Source: Cellvibrio sp. UBA7671
GTDB lineage: Bacteria > Pseudomonadota > Gammaproteobacteria > Pseudomonadales > Cellvibrionaceae
DNA length: 64,000 nt
Reading direction: 5' to 3'
Assembly: GCA_002483145.1 (NCBI GenBank)
Contig: DLHJ01000016.1
Span: 310,001 to 374,000, forward strand
The notes beneath the pieces were generated by a model. It had not been told where the DNA came from. It made no database searches and saw nothing but the letters and a program-made list of their open reading frames with translations. A program made the translations under genes and the position numbers. This document shows, one piece after another, positions 52,178 through 60,664 of the stretch (position 1 is its first letter; every line of letters begins with the position of its first letter).

Positions 52178-52447
52178 TTACTTGCCGTTATTATTCTGGA
52201 CAAATTCGGTCAGCGAGGCGAGGGTGGCAAAGGCTTTGCGGGTGCGTTCGTCGTCAGCTTGCATTTGCACGCCGTACTTTTGCGAGATGGCCAGGGCGAT
52301 TTCCAATGCATCAATCGAGTCCAATCCAAGCCCGTCGCCAAACAAGGATTCGTCCGGTGCTATCTCACTTGCCGCTATATCTTCCAGATTCAGTGCTTCT
52401 ACCAATAATTCGGCCATTTCCAATTGGGCGGCGGTTTGCGCAGACAT
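52178..52447 (-). CDS. Acyl carrier protein 1 of the pigment cluster
   Basis: An 89-aa carrier protein with the phosphopantetheine Ser in 'GLGLDSIDALEIAL'. It starts at ATG 52447 with GAGG upstream and lies 17 nt before the AMP-ligase gene. This suggests it is the carrier loaded with the aryl starter unit. A second ACP is encoded at 54439-54705. Confidence 0.88.
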   Translation of the reverse strand: MSAQTAAQLEMAELLVEALNLEDIAASEIAPDESLFGDGLGLDSIDALEIALAISQKYGVQMQADDERTRKAFATLASLTEFVQNNNGK

Positions 52448-52560
52448 AGGTACCTCGGAGTTATTGTGATGGATTAGCGTTATTGACCAATCGTCGATGA
52501 AAAGCCGCGCAGTTTAACGGCTTTGTGCACCAAAATCACCCGACACGCCCGAGACTTACC

Positions 52561-52589
52561 TTAACGTGGCGGGTGTTTTTGGGTAAACT
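52561..52589 (+). promoter_or_regulatory. Candidate promoter of the chorismatase operon
   Basis: TTAACG and TAAACT are separated by 17 bp, followed by a GC-rich discriminator, 43 nt before the chorismatase start. It lies in the 185-bp divergent region shared with the ACP1-ligase operon. Confidence 0.38.
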
Positions 52590-52632
52590 CGCGGCCTTTC
52601 ACGTCACTCAGCCCTCACGATAAGACACTGCT

Positions 52633-53601
52633 ATGCCAATGCTTCGCCAGGAATATTTACCCGCCAGTGCGGTGCCTGACACTGCCCACCTGCTTGCCCA
52701 GCCCGGTGTTCTGGCTTTGGTGAACTTTGGCGACAGTTGCGCGGCAATGGCGCAACCCGGCGTTATTCCGCTTGGTATGCCGTCGCTGTGCGATAAACCC
52801 TGGGAAGTTATTCGCTACGGCGATTCCATCGCCGAGCGCGGCACTGATGAACACTGCCAGTGGAGTTTGATCGAGGATGTTCTCTGCGTCGCCACCTGGA
52901 TTGCCCCTGAAGATTGCAGCGATATAGAGGCCGCTACCGAAGTGGCCTACGGCCGGTTGTTCCGTGTAATCCAAGCCAAGGGCTTTCCTTATCCCTTCCG
53001 CATCTGGAACTTCATGCCCGATATCAACAACGGCGTTGGCGACCGAGAGGAGTACAAAAAATTCTGCGTGGGGCGCCAGCGCGCGTTTGATGACTACCAT
53101 GTGGCACCCCAGGAGTATCCCGCTGCTTCGGCGCTCGGGCATCACACCAAGGGTGCGGTGATTTACCTGCTGGCCGGGCGCAATTCCGGTGTGCATCACG
53201 AAAATCCACGTCAGCAACCGGCTTATCAATACCCGCGTGAATACGGTCCCACCAGCCCCAGCTTTGCCCGTGCTACCAGCCTTGCACTGCGCAGCAGGGA
53301 GCAGGTGTTTATTTCCGGTACTGCCAGCATCATTGGTCATAACACTCAGGGAGTGGGCGATCTGGAGCAGCAGTTGACGATTACACTCGACAATATCAAG
53401 CACCTACTGATGCATGTGGGGCAGGCCGATAGCGAGCTGAGCGGCGTGCGAGTCTATCTTCGCCGCCCACAAGATCTGGCGGTTGCACGCGCTTTTTTCG
53501 CGGCGCGCCTGCCAGCATTGGTAGTGAACTTTATTCACGCGGATATCTGCCGCAGCCAACTGCTGGTAGAGGTTGAAGCCTTGGCTTCACCCCGGCTATG
53601 A
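52633..53601 (+). CDS. Chorismatase of the XanB2/FkbO/Hyg5 family
   Basis: A 322-aa RidA-like fold enzyme that cleaves chorismate. Recognisable family segments are 'QQPAYQYPREYGPTSPSFARA' (core quoted), 'ISGTASIIGHNTQG', 'FRIWNFMPDIN' and the late 'LLVEVEALA' with the catalytic Glu. XanB2 of Xanthomonas makes 3- and 4-hydroxybenzoate, the aryl head of xanthomonadin and a quinone precursor. The same supply role for the polyene starter is likely. Whether the product is the 3- or 4-isomer cannot be read by eye. It is first of the six plus-strand genes that end with the ketoreductase, and overlaps the acyltransferase gene by 4 nt. Confidence 0.87.
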   Translation: MPMLRQEYLPASAVPDTAHLLAQPGVLALVNFGDSCAAMAQPGVIPLGMPSLCDKPWEVIRYGDSIAERGTDEHCQWSLIEDVLCVATWIAPEDCSDIEAATEVAYGRLFRVIQAKGFPYPFRIWNFMPDINNGVGDREEYKKFCVGRQRAFDDYHVAPQEYPAASALGHHTKGAVIYLLAGRNSGVHHENPRQQPAYQYPREYGPTSPSFARATSLALRSREQVFISGTASIIGHNTQGVGDLEQQLTITLDNIKHLLMHVGQADSELSGVRVYLRRPQDLAVARAFFAARLPALVVNFIHADICRSQLLVEVEALASPRL

Positions 53602-54368
53602 GCCAGATCAATCGCTGTTGGCGCCTGCTGGCTACCGCGTTTTCCTTTGCGCTGTTTGGCGTGGGTGCACTGTTATTGGCGCTCTTGTTGGCGCCGCTGA
53701 TCCGGCTGTTGCCCTGGTCCGAGGCGCGTCGGCGCCAGTTGGCGCGCCACTCCATCCAGCGTTGGGTGTGGCTTTATGTGCGCATCATGCGCGGCTTGGG
53801 GTTGTTTACTATTGAGTTCGACGGCGTTGACGCGCTCAAACAGCCGGGTGTTTTGGTCGTCGCCAATCATCCCACGTTGTTGGATGCGGTGCTGTTGATG
53901 GCGGTGATGCCTAATGCGACTTTTATTGTAAAGGCCGCTATGGCACACAATCCTGTTACCTGTTGGATAGTGTCCCTCGCCGGTTATATTCCCAATGATG
54001 AGGTGGGGGTGGAGTTGGTGGAGAAAGCCGCTGCCGCCCTGCGTACCGGTGAGACCCTGATGATTTTCCCTGAGGGTACGCGCACTCAGGGCGATACACT
54101 GACCCTCAAGCGCGGCGCTGCCAATATCGCGCTTGCCGCAAATTGCCCGCTCCTGCCAGTGATGATTGACTGCCAGCCTCTGACGTTGCGCAAAGGTGAG
54201 CCTTGGTATCACATCCCCGCGCGCGCGCCGCATTTTGTGTTGCGTGTGTTGCCGCTGATGAGGCTGGAGGCTCTGGTGGACAGAACCCAGCCGCCCGGCC
54301 TGCAAGCGCGTTCTCTCACCGCATGCTTGCACGCGCGCTTGCGCGATGAACTGCAGAAGCAGCGCTAA
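53598..54368 (+). CDS. 1-acylglycerol-3-phosphate O-acyltransferase-like protein
   Basis: A 256-aa PlsC-family acyltransferase with an N-terminal membrane helix (about 10-35). The HX4D motif is 'NHPTLLDAV' and the glycerophosphate motif is 'FPEGTRTQGD'. In aryl polyene clusters this enzyme (ApeD-like) is thought to move the polyene from ACP onto a lipid head. It lies between the chorismatase and the second ACP gene. Confidence 0.85.
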   Translation: MSQINRCWRLLATAFSFALFGVGALLLALLLAPLIRLLPWSEARRRQLARHSIQRWVWLYVRIMRGLGLFTIEFDGVDALKQPGVLVVANHPTLLDAVLLMAVMPNATFIVKAAMAHNPVTCWIVSLAGYIPNDEVGVELVEKAAAALRTGETLMIFPEGTRTQGDTLTLKRGAANIALAANCPLLPVMIDCQPLTLRKGEPWYHIPARAPHFVLRVLPLMRLEALVDRTQPPGLQARSLTACLHARLRDELQKQR

Positions 54369-54374
54369 AGCTTG

Positions 54375-54380
54375 TATAAT
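54375..54380 (+). promoter_or_regulatory. Candidate -10 element before ACP2
   Basis: TATAAT followed by CCCGCGCC lies 7 nt after the acyltransferase stop and 58 nt before the ACP2 start. It could be an internal promoter for the ACP2-to-ketoreductase genes. No clear -35 is visible. Confidence 0.4.
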
Positions 54381-54438
54381 CCCGCGCCGGTCGCGCCCGG
54401 CGCGCCACCTTAAAAAGAATTAGCAAAAGATTCCCACT

Positions 54439-54705
54439 ATGATCCATACCCGTGAAAGCCTCCTGGCCCGTATCACCGTGATACTACAAGAACAATTTGA
54501 TGTAGAGCCTGACTCCATCTCTCTCGCTGCGCGCCTGCGCGAAGATCTGGACATCGACAGCATCGACGCGGTGAATTTGATGATTGAATTAAAATCCATC
54601 ACCGCCAAAAAAATTACTCTGGAAAATTTCCATCAAGTCAAAACCATTGCTGATTTGATTGAGGCAGTTCTCGCGTTTTTAAGCCAGGATCAGGCAGCCA
54701 ACTAA
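54439..54705 (+). CDS. Acyl carrier protein 2 of the pigment cluster
   Basis: An 88-aa carrier protein with the phosphopantetheine Ser in 'DLDIDSIDAVNLMIEL'. It differs clearly from ACP1, as in other aryl polyene loci that use two carriers (ApeE/ApeF-like). Its stop codon overlaps the thioesterase start (TAATG). Confidence 0.88.
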   Translation: MIHTRESLLARITVILQEQFDVEPDSISLAARLREDLDIDSIDAVNLMIELKSITAKKITLENFHQVKTIADLIEAVLAFLSQDQAAN

Positions 54706-55151
54706 TGCAGCGCCGTCGCGAGCCAAACGCAGTGCTCAGTGTGGATACCGCCATCATTGTGCCGTTTTTTGATGTGGATTCGATGAACATCGTCTGGCAC
54801 GGGCACTACTGCAAATATCTGGAAGTGGCGCGCTGCAATTTGTTGGATAAGCTCGGTTACAACTACACCGATATGAAAGCTTCGGGGTTTATGTTTCCGA
54901 TTGTGGACATGCAAATCAAATACATCCAGCCGTTAGTCTTTGAGCAGCAACTGGTAGTCACGGCGAGTTTGATCGAGTGGGAATATCGCCTGAAAATTCA
55001 CTATGTAATTCGCGATGCGCTTACTGGTGCTGTGTTGAGCAAAGCCCACACAGTGCAAGCAGCAGTTGATGCCCAGACAAAATTATTGCGCATCGGCTGC
55101 CCTGACCAGCTACTCGAAAAAGTACAACTCCTGTTGGTGGAATGCCAGTGA
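54705..55151 (+). CDS. 4HBT-family thioesterase
   Basis: A 148-aa hotdog thioesterase. The family motif with catalytic Asp reads 'FDVDSMNIVWHGHYCKYLE', followed by 'ARCNLLDKLGY'. The ApeK-like enzyme in aryl polyene loci is thought to release or edit stalled ACP-bound chains. It overlaps the neighbouring genes on both sides. Confidence 0.88.
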   Translation: MQRRREPNAVLSVDTAIIVPFFDVDSMNIVWHGHYCKYLEVARCNLLDKLGYNYTDMKASGFMFPIVDMQIKYIQPLVFEQQLVVTASLIEWEYRLKIHYVIRDALTGAVLSKAHTVQAAVDAQTKLLRIGCPDQLLEKVQLLLVECQ

Positions 55152-55813
55152 TACGCGCATCCATAAACACCATTTTGTCCCCCGCTATTATCGGCCTGCT
55201 GTTGATCGGCTTACACAGCGCTTGCGTCAAGGCTGCAGAAAATGGCGCAACCGCGACAGCGCTTTTACAAAATTACTTACCGGAAAGTTGTTATCAAACC
55301 GGTCGCTACCAGCAAGAGAAAAATCTGGCCGGGCTCACGAAATTGCTGCAGACCCAAGGCAGTTTTGCATTTGCCTGCGATAAGGGTTTGCTCTGGCATA
55401 CGGCGGCGCCGCTTAACGAAACTCTCGTGTACAGGTTGCAAGGCACCACGCAATTGATAAAAGCTGACGGCAGCATACAAAAGCTGTCGGGTACATTGCA
55501 GCGTCATCTCGGGCAGATGCTGAATCACCTCTTGGGTGGCGATAGTGTCTATCTGGAAAAAAACTTTGTGATCACAGCAACGGAATCCGGTATCCGTTTG
55601 ACGCCGCGTAAAAAGCGAATGGAAAAATTTTTGCGCGCAATTGATATCGCGCGGACAGATGCAGATGTCAGTATTCGTATGCAGCATCAAGGCGAAGAAT
55701 ACACAGCGATCCGGGTTTATGAATTGCAAACCTTGCCCGCGCTCACGGCCAATCAATGCACGCAATTGACTGGCGTTGCTGCATCTGCCTGTCAGCAGTT
55801 GTTGGCACCCTGA
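55142..55813 (+). CDS. LolA-like outer-membrane lipoprotein carrier homologue
   Basis: A 223-aa exported protein (hydrophobic N-terminus ending 'CVKAAE'). The LolA-like body has 'SFAFACDKGLLWHTAAPLNETLVY' (core), 'MLNHLLGGD' and 'IRLTPRKKRM'. In aryl polyene clusters this protein is proposed to carry the lipid-linked pigment across the periplasm. A GTG 6 nt downstream is an alternative start. Confidence 0.82.
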   Translation: MPVIRASINTILSPAIIGLLLIGLHSACVKAAENGATATALLQNYLPESCYQTGRYQQEKNLAGLTKLLQTQGSFAFACDKGLLWHTAAPLNETLVYRLQGTTQLIKADGSIQKLSGTLQRHLGQMLNHLLGGDSVYLEKNFVITATESGIRLTPRKKRMEKFLRAIDIARTDADVSIRMQHQGEEYTAIRVYELQTLPALTANQCTQLTGVAASACQQLLAP

Positions 55814-55837
55814 TTTCTTTTCTATAGCGAGTGCGTT

Positions 55838-58156
55838 ATGACGCAGCAACTTTATCGCCGTTGGTGTACAGCTGCTCTGGTGTTTCTCACGCTGGTCGCT
55901 CTTGTTTGTGTATTTGCCATTAGTCGCACTGGGTTGCACATAGATACGAATTTGCGCAGCCTTTCTCCTTCCTTCAACGTCGATGCTGCAGTCAATCAGG
56001 CGCTCAATAAAATGTCGGCCGATGCCGCGCAAAAATTTGTGCTGGTGTTGATCCACCCCGATGAAGATCGTCTTGCCGATGCCAGCGAGCAGCTGCGAGA
56101 GATGATCGAAGACGACACCGCGAACCTTCACTATGTCGATCAATCTGCTCTGGTCGATGCCTATGCTGCGCAACTCAAACAACATGCTTTCCATATTCTC
56201 GGCGCACAAGCCCAGGTTGCGCTGGCACAGCAAAATCCCACGGATATTTTGCGCCTCGGAGAAACCAATCTGTATGGCAATGGCGGTCTGCTGCGTTTAA
56301 TCCCGGTTGCGCAAGATCCACTGGGTTTTGCCAATGAATATGCAGTGGGGCTGTTGGATCGTTTGGCGCTCAGATCAAGCGATGAAAGACAAACCGTTAA
56401 ACGCGGTGATGAAGAATTATTTATTGCCGCGCATCTCTTGCAAATCGGTAGCGATGCATTGGAGATGAATCAACAGGATGCGGCGCTCCTTAGCATCAAC
56501 CAATTAATTGCACGGCTTAACGTCCAGTATCCCGATGTAGAAATTCTCCGATCGGGAATTTTATTTTTTGCAGCAGACGCGGCGCAATCAGCGCGGGCCG
56601 ATATTGATACTATCAGTACCGGCTCCATGATCGGCGTGCTACTGCTGATTCTGTGGGTATTTCGCGGTCCGCGTGCGTTGGTCTTGCCCGCGCTATCGAT
56701 TGGTATGGGCCTGGCATTCGCCTTCAGTGTATGTCACTTCTGGTTTGGTTCGATACACGTGCTCACGTTGGTATTTGGTTCAAGTCTGATTGGCGTTGTG
56801 GTGGATTACGCGCTGCATTTTTATTATTTCCAGGCGCATCACCCACAAAGTGATAATCGCTTGCCGCTGTATCGCGCGTTGTTTTTAAGTCTACTCACCA
56901 GCGTGATTGGCTTTAGCGCGTTGGCATGGTCGGGTCTGGCTGCCTTGCGGCAGGTGGCAATCTTCGCGGCATTGGGCTTGATTTATGCGTGGTTGATAGT
57001 GATTGCGCTGGGGCATTACCTGACAAAAGGCATTAAGGTTTACGATTCAGGTTTGCAAAAAATTATTTTGCGCTGCTTGCATATGGCAGGAAAAATTCCT
57101 GCACGAGCCATAGTGCCAGCGGGAGTATTATTGCTGCTGGCTGGCTTTGCCGCGAAGGGGTTTGATTTGCCAGTGAGCGATAGCCCGCGCAGTTTTTTTG
57201 CTGCTAATGAACACTTATTGGCACAAGAAAAACAAGTGAGTGAATGGGTCGCCAGCCATGAGCCCGCCAGTTTTGTGGTGGTAGAGGGCAAGTCCGCACA
57301 GCAAATTTATGACCGCATCTATGCGCTGCAAGCAGGTGCCGGTGAGTTGGGGCAGCGGCTATTGGGCGTGCAGAATTTTTTTCCATCGCCACAAGAGCAG
57401 CAACAATTTTATCAATTGAATCAGCTGCTCTATGGTGAAGCAGGTTTAGCTAAAACATTTTTAGCCCAACAGCAACTCACGGAAATAGATTCGGCTGCGC
57501 TAGTGGCAGCCTACTCATCGCAGAAAAATCAACTGCTGAATCCGGCAGATTTTTTTAACAATGCACAAGCAGGATTACCTCCGCTTTGGTTTGCGGCAGA
57601 GGGCGACATTCACGCATTTCTATTAATTCCCAAAGGGACGAATACACAGGAATTAGCCGCAAAAATCGAATCGATTGAAGGTGTGCGCTTTTTCAGCGCC
57701 ATGCAAGATTCAGAAATGTCCATGCAGACACTGCGCCGCTCTTCCATGGAGTTGCTGGTGCTCGCGTTGGTGTTAATGTCGGTACTATTACTTACCCGTT
57801 ATCACTGGAAAAAAATGCTGCAGCTGATTGCGATACCGGTATTTGCGGTCTGCGCCAGTTTTGTGTTGCTGGCGCTGTTCAATGTGCCGCTTACTTTGTT
57901 TCATGTGATGGCATTATTTTTAGTGGTGGGCTTGGGCATGGACTATGTCATTTTCATCGCAGAAATGACCGAAAATTCGGTCGAGACCTTGTCGGCAGTC
58001 GCCATCTCATCCACTACCAATCTTTTATCGTTTGGTTTGTTGGGCTTAAGTATTTTGCCTGCCGTAAGTGCTTTTGGTATCGCATTATTTATCGGCAGTT
58101 GTTTTAACTTGATTGGCGCTGTGCTGCTCGCCAGCCGTCACTGGTCCAAGAAATAA
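55838..58156 (+). CDS. MMPL/RND-family exporter
   Basis: A 772-aa membrane protein with the two-fold repeat of MMPL transporters. One helix is followed by a periplasmic loop (about 35-245), then a five-helix block (about 250-400) with 'VVDYALHFYY'. A second helix and loop follow (about 420-625), then a second block with 'GMDYVIFIAEM'. The Asp-Tyr pairs correspond to proton-relay positions. It probably extracts the pigment-lipid from the inner membrane for the LolA-like carrier encoded just upstream. Confidence 0.9.
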   Translation: MTQQLYRRWCTAALVFLTLVALVCVFAISRTGLHIDTNLRSLSPSFNVDAAVNQALNKMSADAAQKFVLVLIHPDEDRLADASEQLREMIEDDTANLHYVDQSALVDAYAAQLKQHAFHILGAQAQVALAQQNPTDILRLGETNLYGNGGLLRLIPVAQDPLGFANEYAVGLLDRLALRSSDERQTVKRGDEELFIAAHLLQIGSDALEMNQQDAALLSINQLIARLNVQYPDVEILRSGILFFAADAAQSARADIDTISTGSMIGVLLLILWVFRGPRALVLPALSIGMGLAFAFSVCHFWFGSIHVLTLVFGSSLIGVVVDYALHFYYFQAHHPQSDNRLPLYRALFLSLLTSVIGFSALAWSGLAALRQVAIFAALGLIYAWLIVIALGHYLTKGIKVYDSGLQKIILRCLHMAGKIPARAIVPAGVLLLLAGFAAKGFDLPVSDSPRSFFAANEHLLAQEKQVSEWVASHEPASFVVVEGKSAQQIYDRIYALQAGAGELGQRLLGVQNFFPSPQEQQQFYQLNQLLYGEAGLAKTFLAQQQLTEIDSAALVAAYSSQKNQLLNPADFFNNAQAGLPPLWFAAEGDIHAFLLIPKGTNTQELAAKIESIEGVRFFSAMQDSEMSMQTLRRSSMELLVLALVLMSVLLLTRYHWKKMLQLIAIPVFAVCASFVLLALFNVPLTLFHVMALFLVVGLGMDYVIFIAEMTENSVETLSAVAISSTTNLLSFGLLGLSILPAVSAFGIALFIGSCFNLIGAVLLASRHWSKK

Positions 58157-58187
58157 TCATTGGAATATCTGTGTCAGGAGAAAGCCT

Positions 58188-58916
58188 GTGAACAAAAAAC
58201 GTATTTTAGTAACCGGTGCCAGTCGCGGTATTGGCAAGGCGTGCGCATTAAAACTGGGCGCCGATGGTTTTGATGTGTGCGTGCACTATCGCTCGGGAAA
58301 AACTGAGGCAGAGGCGGTGGTTGCGCAGATCATTGCCAACGGCGGCAGCGCCAGCTTGATTCAGTTTGATGTGTGCGAACGCGAAAAAGTCAGTGAAACT
58401 CTGGTGGCCGATATTGAAGCCAAGGGCGCTTTTTATGGTGTGGTGTGTAATGCGGGCATAGCCGCAGACAACGCCTTTCCAGCGCTCACTGGCGAACAAT
58501 GGGACTCGGTCATTCACACCAATTTGGATGCGTTTTACAACGTGTTGTATCCACTGGTAATGCCGATGATTCGCCTGCGCTCAGGTGGCCGTATTGTCAC
58601 CCTCTCGTCAGTGTCGGGTGTAATCGGCAACCGCGGCCAAACCAATTACAGCGCAGCCAAAGCGGGTATCATCGGTGCAACCAAAGCCTTGGCAATTGAA
58701 TTGGCCAAACGCAATATCACCGTTAATTGTGTCGCCCCCGGTGTAATTGAAACCGATATGATCGAAGGCATTTATCACGACGAAGCAATGAAATTAGTTC
58801 CGATGCAGCGCTTCGGTAAAGTGGATGATATAGCCGCTACCGTGAGTTTTTTGGTCTCGGACGCGGCGGGTTATATTACGCGGCAGGTGATCAGTGTGAA
58901 TGGCGGAATGTGTTAA
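58188..58916 (+). CDS. FabG-like beta-ketoacyl-ACP reductase
   Basis: A 242-aa short-chain dehydrogenase starting at GTG 58188 with AGGAG upstream. 'VTGASRGIGKACA' binds NADPH, 'CNAGIA' follows, and the Ser-Tyr-Lys site is in 'SSVSG...TNYSAAKAG'. In aryl polyene synthesis (ApeQ-like) it reduces each beta-keto intermediate before dehydration. It is last in the plus-strand operon. The chromosomal fabG of fatty-acid synthesis would be elsewhere. Confidence 0.9.
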   Translation: MNKKRILVTGASRGIGKACALKLGADGFDVCVHYRSGKTEAEAVVAQIIANGGSASLIQFDVCEREKVSETLVADIEAKGAFYGVVCNAGIAADNAFPALTGEQWDSVIHTNLDAFYNVLYPLVMPMIRLRSGGRIVTLSSVSGVIGNRGQTNYSAAKAGIIGATKALAIELAKRNITVNCVAPGVIETDMIEGIYHDEAMKLVPMQRFGKVDDIAATVSFLVSDAAGYITRQVISVNGGMC

Positions 58917-58924
58917 GAGTGAAT

Positions 58925-58944
58925 CCCCCTTTGAAAAAAGGGGG
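58925..58944. terminator. Hairpin between convergent operons of the pigment cluster
   Basis: CCCCCTTT-GAAA-AAAGGGGG has an 8-bp perfect stem with a GAAA tetraloop. It sits in the 33-bp gap between the ketoreductase and ketosynthase stop codons. There is no U-tract outside the stem. Confidence 0.5.
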
Positions 58945-58949
58945 CGCTG

Positions 58950-60176
58950 TTACACCCGCTTAAAAATCAATGATGTATTGATTCCGCCAAACGCAAAATT
59001 ATTGCTCATGAAATACTGTGCGTGTAATTCGCGCACTTCATTGCGAATGTAATCTAACTGGCCACAATTTTCGTCCACCTCAGCCAAATTTAAATTGGGT
59101 GAGAACCAGTTTTCATTCATCATTTCTATTCCCAGCCAGGCTTCCAACGAACCGCATGCGCCGAGGCTGTGGCCGATGTAACTTTTTAAACTGCTGAAGG
59201 GAATGTTGCTGCCCATCACTTCCTGCGTTGCAAGCGATTCCGCAATATCGCCGTGTAGCGTTGCAGTGCCATGGCCGGAAATATAATCAATTTGTTCTGG
59301 GTTTAATTGCGCATCGAGCAAGCTTTTTTGCATCACTTTTGCCATGGTTACCTGATTTGGGCGCACCAGGTGGTTGCCATCGCAGTTGGTGGCAAAGCCA
59401 ATCACTTCGGCAAGAATTCTGGCGCCGCGCGCAACGGCGTGTTCCCAATCTTCCAAAATCAAGGTACATGCGCCTTCACCTAATACCAATCCATCGCGCT
59501 GCGGATCAAAGGCGCGTGGCGACAATTCCGGTGTGGTATTTTTTACGCTTGCGGAGTAAACCGTATCGAAGACAGCAGCCTGTGTTGGGCAAAGTTCTTC
59601 AGCGCCGCCCGCGATCATAATCGTTTGCTGGCCGCTGCGAATGGCCTCATAGGCAAAGCCGATACCTTGGCTGCCGGCAGTGCATGCGCTGCTGGTTGTG
59701 TACATTCGCCCGCAAGTGCCGAAGAGCACACTGATATTGACGGCGGCCGAATGGCTCATCATGCGCAAATAGGTTGTGCCGTTTAATTTCGCCATGGATT
59801 TGTGTTCGAGCAGCCCAAAAAATTCCATCGCGGCATCACTGCTGCCGGTGGCAGAACCATAGGCGACTCCCGTGGCGTCGCTGCTGATAATCGGGTCCTT
59901 AAATAATCCTGCGTGAATTAATGCCTGTTCGGTGGCGGCTACCGCCATCTGTGCAACGCGCCCCATGCCGCGCTTTTTTTTCATGGTGTAATGCGCGGGT
60001 AACACAAAATCATCCACGGGCGATGCAAGGCGCGTTTGCAATTCCGGGTATTGATCCCACTCGTGCATATAGCGCACGCGATTTTTTAATTGCAGCAAAT
60101 TTTCGCGAATCGTTTTCCACTCGTTACCCAGTGCAGAAATGGCACCGGCGCCGGTTATTGCGACACGTCTTGTCAC
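58950..60176 (-). CDS. Second beta-ketoacyl synthase (FabF-like)
   Basis: A 408-aa condensing enzyme starting at GTG 60176 (AGGAG eight nt upstream, and overlapping the dehydratase stop as GTGA). The catalytic residues are Cys165 in 'SSACTAGSQG', His302 in 'GHGTATLHGD' and Lys331/His336 in 'KSYIGHSLGA'. It is ApeR-like and could do the first or bulk condensations. The division of labour with the ketosynthase at 47136 is not clear. It is the last gene of the minus-strand operon. Confidence 0.88.
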   Translation of the reverse strand: MTRRVAITGAGAISALGNEWKTIRENLLQLKNRVRYMHEWDQYPELQTRLASPVDDFVLPAHYTMKKKRGMGRVAQMAVAATEQALIHAGLFKDPIISSDATGVAYGSATGSSDAAMEFFGLLEHKSMAKLNGTTYLRMMSHSAAVNISVLFGTCGRMYTTSSACTAGSQGIGFAYEAIRSGQQTIMIAGGAEELCPTQAAVFDTVYSASVKNTTPELSPRAFDPQRDGLVLGEGACTLILEDWEHAVARGARILAEVIGFATNCDGNHLVRPNQVTMAKVMQKSLLDAQLNPEQIDYISGHGTATLHGDIAESLATQEVMGSNIPFSSLKSYIGHSLGACGSLEAWLGIEMMNENWFSPNLNLAEVDENCGQLDYIRNEVRELHAQYFMSNNFAFGGINTSLIFKRV

Positions 60177-60664
60177 GCGCTTGCTCCTGTAATTGATGCT
60201 TCCAATGATTGTTGATGCTCGTCTGAAGGGGTTATCAGCGGTTTGCGAAAGACGGACAATTTTGCCGATGCACAGAGGTGTTGATCGCGCAGATTGATAA
60301 TCTCGCATTGAAAATTGGCGAGGCTATCGCCCACTACGGCCACTTCAGTGCAGCGCACTTGCAGTAAATCACCCGCGCGAAAATAGGGGACTCGCGCTTC
60401 GTATTTGCGCGTGCCCAACAGCAATCCCAAGTGAGGCGCGACCGTGCCTTGTTGCAATTGGTAACCGGCAATCAGTGCGGCGGTTTGCCCCATGTATTCC
60501 ACACCAATCCAACTGGGCACACCTTTGCCTGCCATAAAAAATGATGACTGCTCATTGATATCAATTTCAGCGCAGGAAAAATTCTGGCCCAACTCAATAA
60601 CGCGATTGAGTAACAGCATGGGTTCGCGGTGGGGAATTAAATCGTAAATGCGTGAATCAATCAT
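60173..60664 (-). CDS. Beta-hydroxyacyl-ACP dehydratase (ApeP-like hotdog)
   Basis: A 163-aa FabA/FabZ-type hotdog protein beginning 'LIPHREPMLLLNRVIE' with a 'GVEYMGQTAALIAGYQL' central helix. One of two dehydratases in the cluster. The other is at 62392-62805. In the E. coli system such a pair works as one dehydratase. It overlaps both neighbours. Confidence 0.85.
   Translation of the reverse strand: MIDSRIYDLIPHREPMLLLNRVIELGQNFSCAEIDINEQSSFFMAGKGVPSWIGVEYMGQTAALIAGYQLQQGTVAPHLGLLLGTRKYEARVPYFRAGDLLQVRCTEVAVVGDSLANFQCEIINLRDQHLCASAKLSVFRKPLITPSDEHQQSLEASITGASA

Noticed and set aside
58188-58916. Assigning this gene as the essential fabG of fatty-acid synthesis
   Set aside because: It lies at the end of the pigment operon and lacks fabD/acpP/fabF neighbours, so a cluster-specific ketoreductase is more likely.
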